In this document: positions 5,609 through 6,551 of the stretch, piece by piece
Position numbering within the stretch: the first letter of the stretch is position 1
Layout of the letters: each line of letters starts with the position of its first letter
Source of the DNA: JAGOEX01 sp964630905
GTDB taxonomy: Bacteria > UBP6 > UBA1177
Direction of reading: 5' to 3'
DNA length: 6,551 nucleotides
Assembly: GCA_964630905.1 (NCBI GenBank)
Contig: CAZVWR010000093.1
Coordinates: forward strand, 1-6,551
Notes under the pieces: generated by a model
Database searches by the model: none
What the model was told of the DNA's origin: nothing
The model's input: the letters and a program-made list of their open reading frames with translations, nothing else
Made by a program: the position numbers and the translations under genes

Positions 5609-6280
5609 CTAGCGCACACACCGGACATTGACGTTGTTGTACTTGTCGTTGTAGTTGACGTTCACATTACCGCCGTAGAAACCCACAAGCCATGCGCCGT
5701 CTGCATAACCTGAAGGCTCCGAAGACGACCAGAACCAAGAAGTATCTCCAAATACCGAATATTTTCCGGATTCGTCATATTCACATCCGTCACAGGCATC
5801 ATTCCGGCAATCAGTATAAGATAAACAACTATCCGTAACACCGCATTCACCACCTGTTTCAGTTGCCGGACAGTTCTGGATAAGTGTTCTCAGTTCTGAA
5901 ATTGTCGGCAACCGACCACCAAGATTTTCACAATAAGTAATTGCCTCATCCCAATTCATAGAATCACTTGAAACATCCGACCAATCCAAGCCGTCATGGG
6001 AATGACAGAATTTATCACTGCCGGTACATGTTGCACCTGAGTTTCCTGTATCTCCTGTGTTGCCGGTATTCCCAGTATCACCAGTGTTTCCTGTGTCGCC
6101 GGTGTCTCCTGAATCATTCACACAAACCAGATCAATACATTTAAGTTCACCTTCACAGTCAGATGTTTTTGTACAGCTTTCACCAAAACCGCTCTTTTCA
6201 GAACTGTCATCACCACCGCACGAAACCATCATAATTGCTGAAAACGCAACAATCATAAGTGTTAAAAAACTGCTCTTCAT
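5609..6280 (-). CDS. DGR target: lipoprotein with variable DUF1566/C-type-lectin-like domain
   Basis: I start at the ATG at 6278-6280 (223 residues), which has GAGG 7 nt upstream; an upstream in-frame GTG at 6308-6310 has no such site. Residues 1-21 are a lipoprotein signal (lipobox M18-V-S-C21). Residues 32-53 hold a four-Cys motif (C36, C42, C48, C53). Residues 57-82 are a flexible DTG/NTG linker. From about 85 to the end is a Cys-rich DUF1566/Lcl_C-type domain, also close to FGE-sulfatase folds: NWDEAITYCENLGGRLPTISEL (109-130), WFWSSSE (182-188) and the terminal NVRCVR. Residues 184-223 are VR-encoded. Substituted positions alternate with fixed residues such as A196, W197, V199, F201, N205 and V206, as in C-type-lectin DGR targets where variable side chains line a ligand face. 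It is probably displayed on the outer membrane; the ligand is unknown. Confidence 0.93.
   Translation of the reverse strand: MKSSFLTLMIVAFSAIMMVSCGGDDSSEKSGFGESCTKTSDCEGELKCIDLVCVNDSGDTGDTGNTGDTGNTGNTGDTGNSGATCTGSDKFCHSHDGLDWSDVSSDSMNWDEAITYCENLGGRLPTISELRTLIQNCPATETGGECGVTDSCLSYTDCRNDACDGCEYDESGKYSVFGDTSWFWSSSEPSGYADGAWLVGFYGGNVNVNYNDKYNNVNVRCVR
5612..5733 (-). repeat. DGR variable repeat (VR)
   Basis: This 122-bp stretch encodes the last 40 residues of the target and aligns with TR at 4890-5005. Adenine-linked changes, TR to VR, include CAA to CCT, GAT to GGT, AAT to TAT, AAC to GGC, AAT to GGT and AAC to GTC. VR carries six codons between the shared GTG and AAG where TR has four, the only indel. 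The 3' end, AATGTCCGGTGTGTGCGC just before the stop, should act as the homing-initiation site IMH; it differs from TR at two bases plus the stop codon. IMH and IMH* also differ in known DGRs. Confidence 0.94.
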
Positions 6281-6366
6281 CTTTTCACCTCTCACTGAAA
6301 TTAATATCACGCCAAAAATCGCTGAATTGATGCCATTCTACTACTTTTTTATTTCAATTAAAGTTT
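6281..6366 (-). other. Intergenic region between permease and DGR target; no clear promoter
   Basis: The 86-bp gap contains the GAGG ribosome site of the target gene (6288-6291). The best -10 candidate is TGATATTAA (6301-6309, an extended -10 form), but no good -35 lies 16-18 bp upstream. A TTGAAA (6354-6359) is not correctly spaced to it. No terminator hairpin follows the permease gene, so read-through from the permease into the target gene is possible. Confidence 0.3.
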
Positions 6367-6551
6367 TCAGCCGGCATTATTTAAAAACATCATCGCAACA
6401 CCGGAAAAAGCGATGAAAGCTCCTGCGATTTCTCTGAAAGTTATTTTTTCTTTGAAAATTATCATGCTCGGAGCAATTATAAGTACCGGTGTGATAGACA
6501 TCAGTGTTGCGGCAATGCCTGCGTGAGTGTGCTGAACGGCGAGAAGACTGA
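6367..6551 (-). CDS. EamA/DMT-family permease, C-terminal end (5' part outside window)
   Basis: The last 60 codons and a TGA stop are visible. The residues include HTHAGIAATLMSITPVLIIA, then SMIIFKEKITFREIAGAFIA and SGVAMMFL. This is the ending of the second EamA repeat: a membrane helix with the 'ATLMSITPVL' pattern, the short cytoplasmic 'KEKITFREIAG' loop and a final helix. EamA proteins are inner-membrane drug/metabolite transporters of about 300 residues with ten helices; the substrate cannot be told from this fragment. The gene lies 86 bp upstream of the DGR target on the same strand and is probably ordinary chromosomal context. Confidence 0.87.
   Translation of the reverse strand, partial: SLLAVQHTHAGIAATLMSITPVLIIAPSMIIFKEKITFREIAGAFIAFSGVAMMFLNNAG

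Noticed and set aside
6301..6309. TGATATTAA as a promoter -10 of the target gene
   Set aside because: No acceptable -35 at 16-18 bp; kept only as a weak possibility in the intergenic entry.

Overview
The window holds a compact, apparently complete diversity-generating retroelement (DGR), flanked by lipoprotein genes and a two-gene HTH/nucleotidyltransferase operon. Every gene I accept lies on the minus strand, so transcription runs from high to low coordinates. The host looks like an uncultured Gram-negative bacterium. Reasons: an AT-rich composition, three predicted lipoproteins with lipobox cysteines, Asp/Glu-rich or Asp-Thr-Gly linkers after the cysteine, and sigma70-like promoters. The lipoprotein style (Cys-rich segment plus DTG/NTG linker, von Willebrand A plus Asp-rich calcium repeats) reminds me of deltaproteobacterial or myxococcotal metagenome bins, but I cannot assign a phylum from sequence alone.

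Layout, in transcription order. 6551-6367: C-terminal end of an EamA/DMT-family permease. 6280-5609: DGR target gene, a lipoprotein whose C-terminal DUF1566/C-type-lectin-like domain ends in the variable repeat VR (5733-5612). 5608-5489: short intergenic stretch with two strong inverted repeats. 5488-5123: avd, the four-helix-bundle accessory protein. 5005-4890: the template repeat TR, an Asn-codon-rich near copy of VR, inside the 239-bp avd-RT gap. 4883-3759: DGR reverse transcriptase (YVDD and IGNLTSQ motifs). 3618-2432: HTH protein and an AbiEii-like nucleotidyltransferase with overlapping ends, behind a promoter with a perfect 16-bp palindrome. 2327-867: lipoprotein with PKD and CehA/McbA-type PHP domains. 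767-1: N-terminal 255 residues of a lipoprotein with thrombospondin-type-3-like Asp repeats and a VWA domain, running off the left edge.

How the DGR should work, from the known family mechanism: TR RNA is copied by the RT-Avd complex with errors at adenines, and the cDNA replaces VR at the end of the target gene. The sequence fits this. On the coding strand, TR and VR differ at 17 of 37 unambiguously aligned TR adenines but only 7 of 71 other positions, and two of those 7 lie in the 3' recognition segment. TR has 16 AAC/AAT codons; such codons can become 15 amino acids and never a stop. The product would be a lipid-anchored protein with a diversified binding face at the end of a flexible linker. 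Two details complicate this: TR lacks two AAC codons present in VR, and five interior mismatches are at non-adenines. So this VR was probably not written recently by the present form of TR.

The other genes have no visible mechanistic link to the DGR. Three transcription units (VWA gene, PHP gene, HTH-nucleotidyltransferase operon) each have a TTGACA-type promoter. No comparably clear promoter is seen in front of the target gene or avd.
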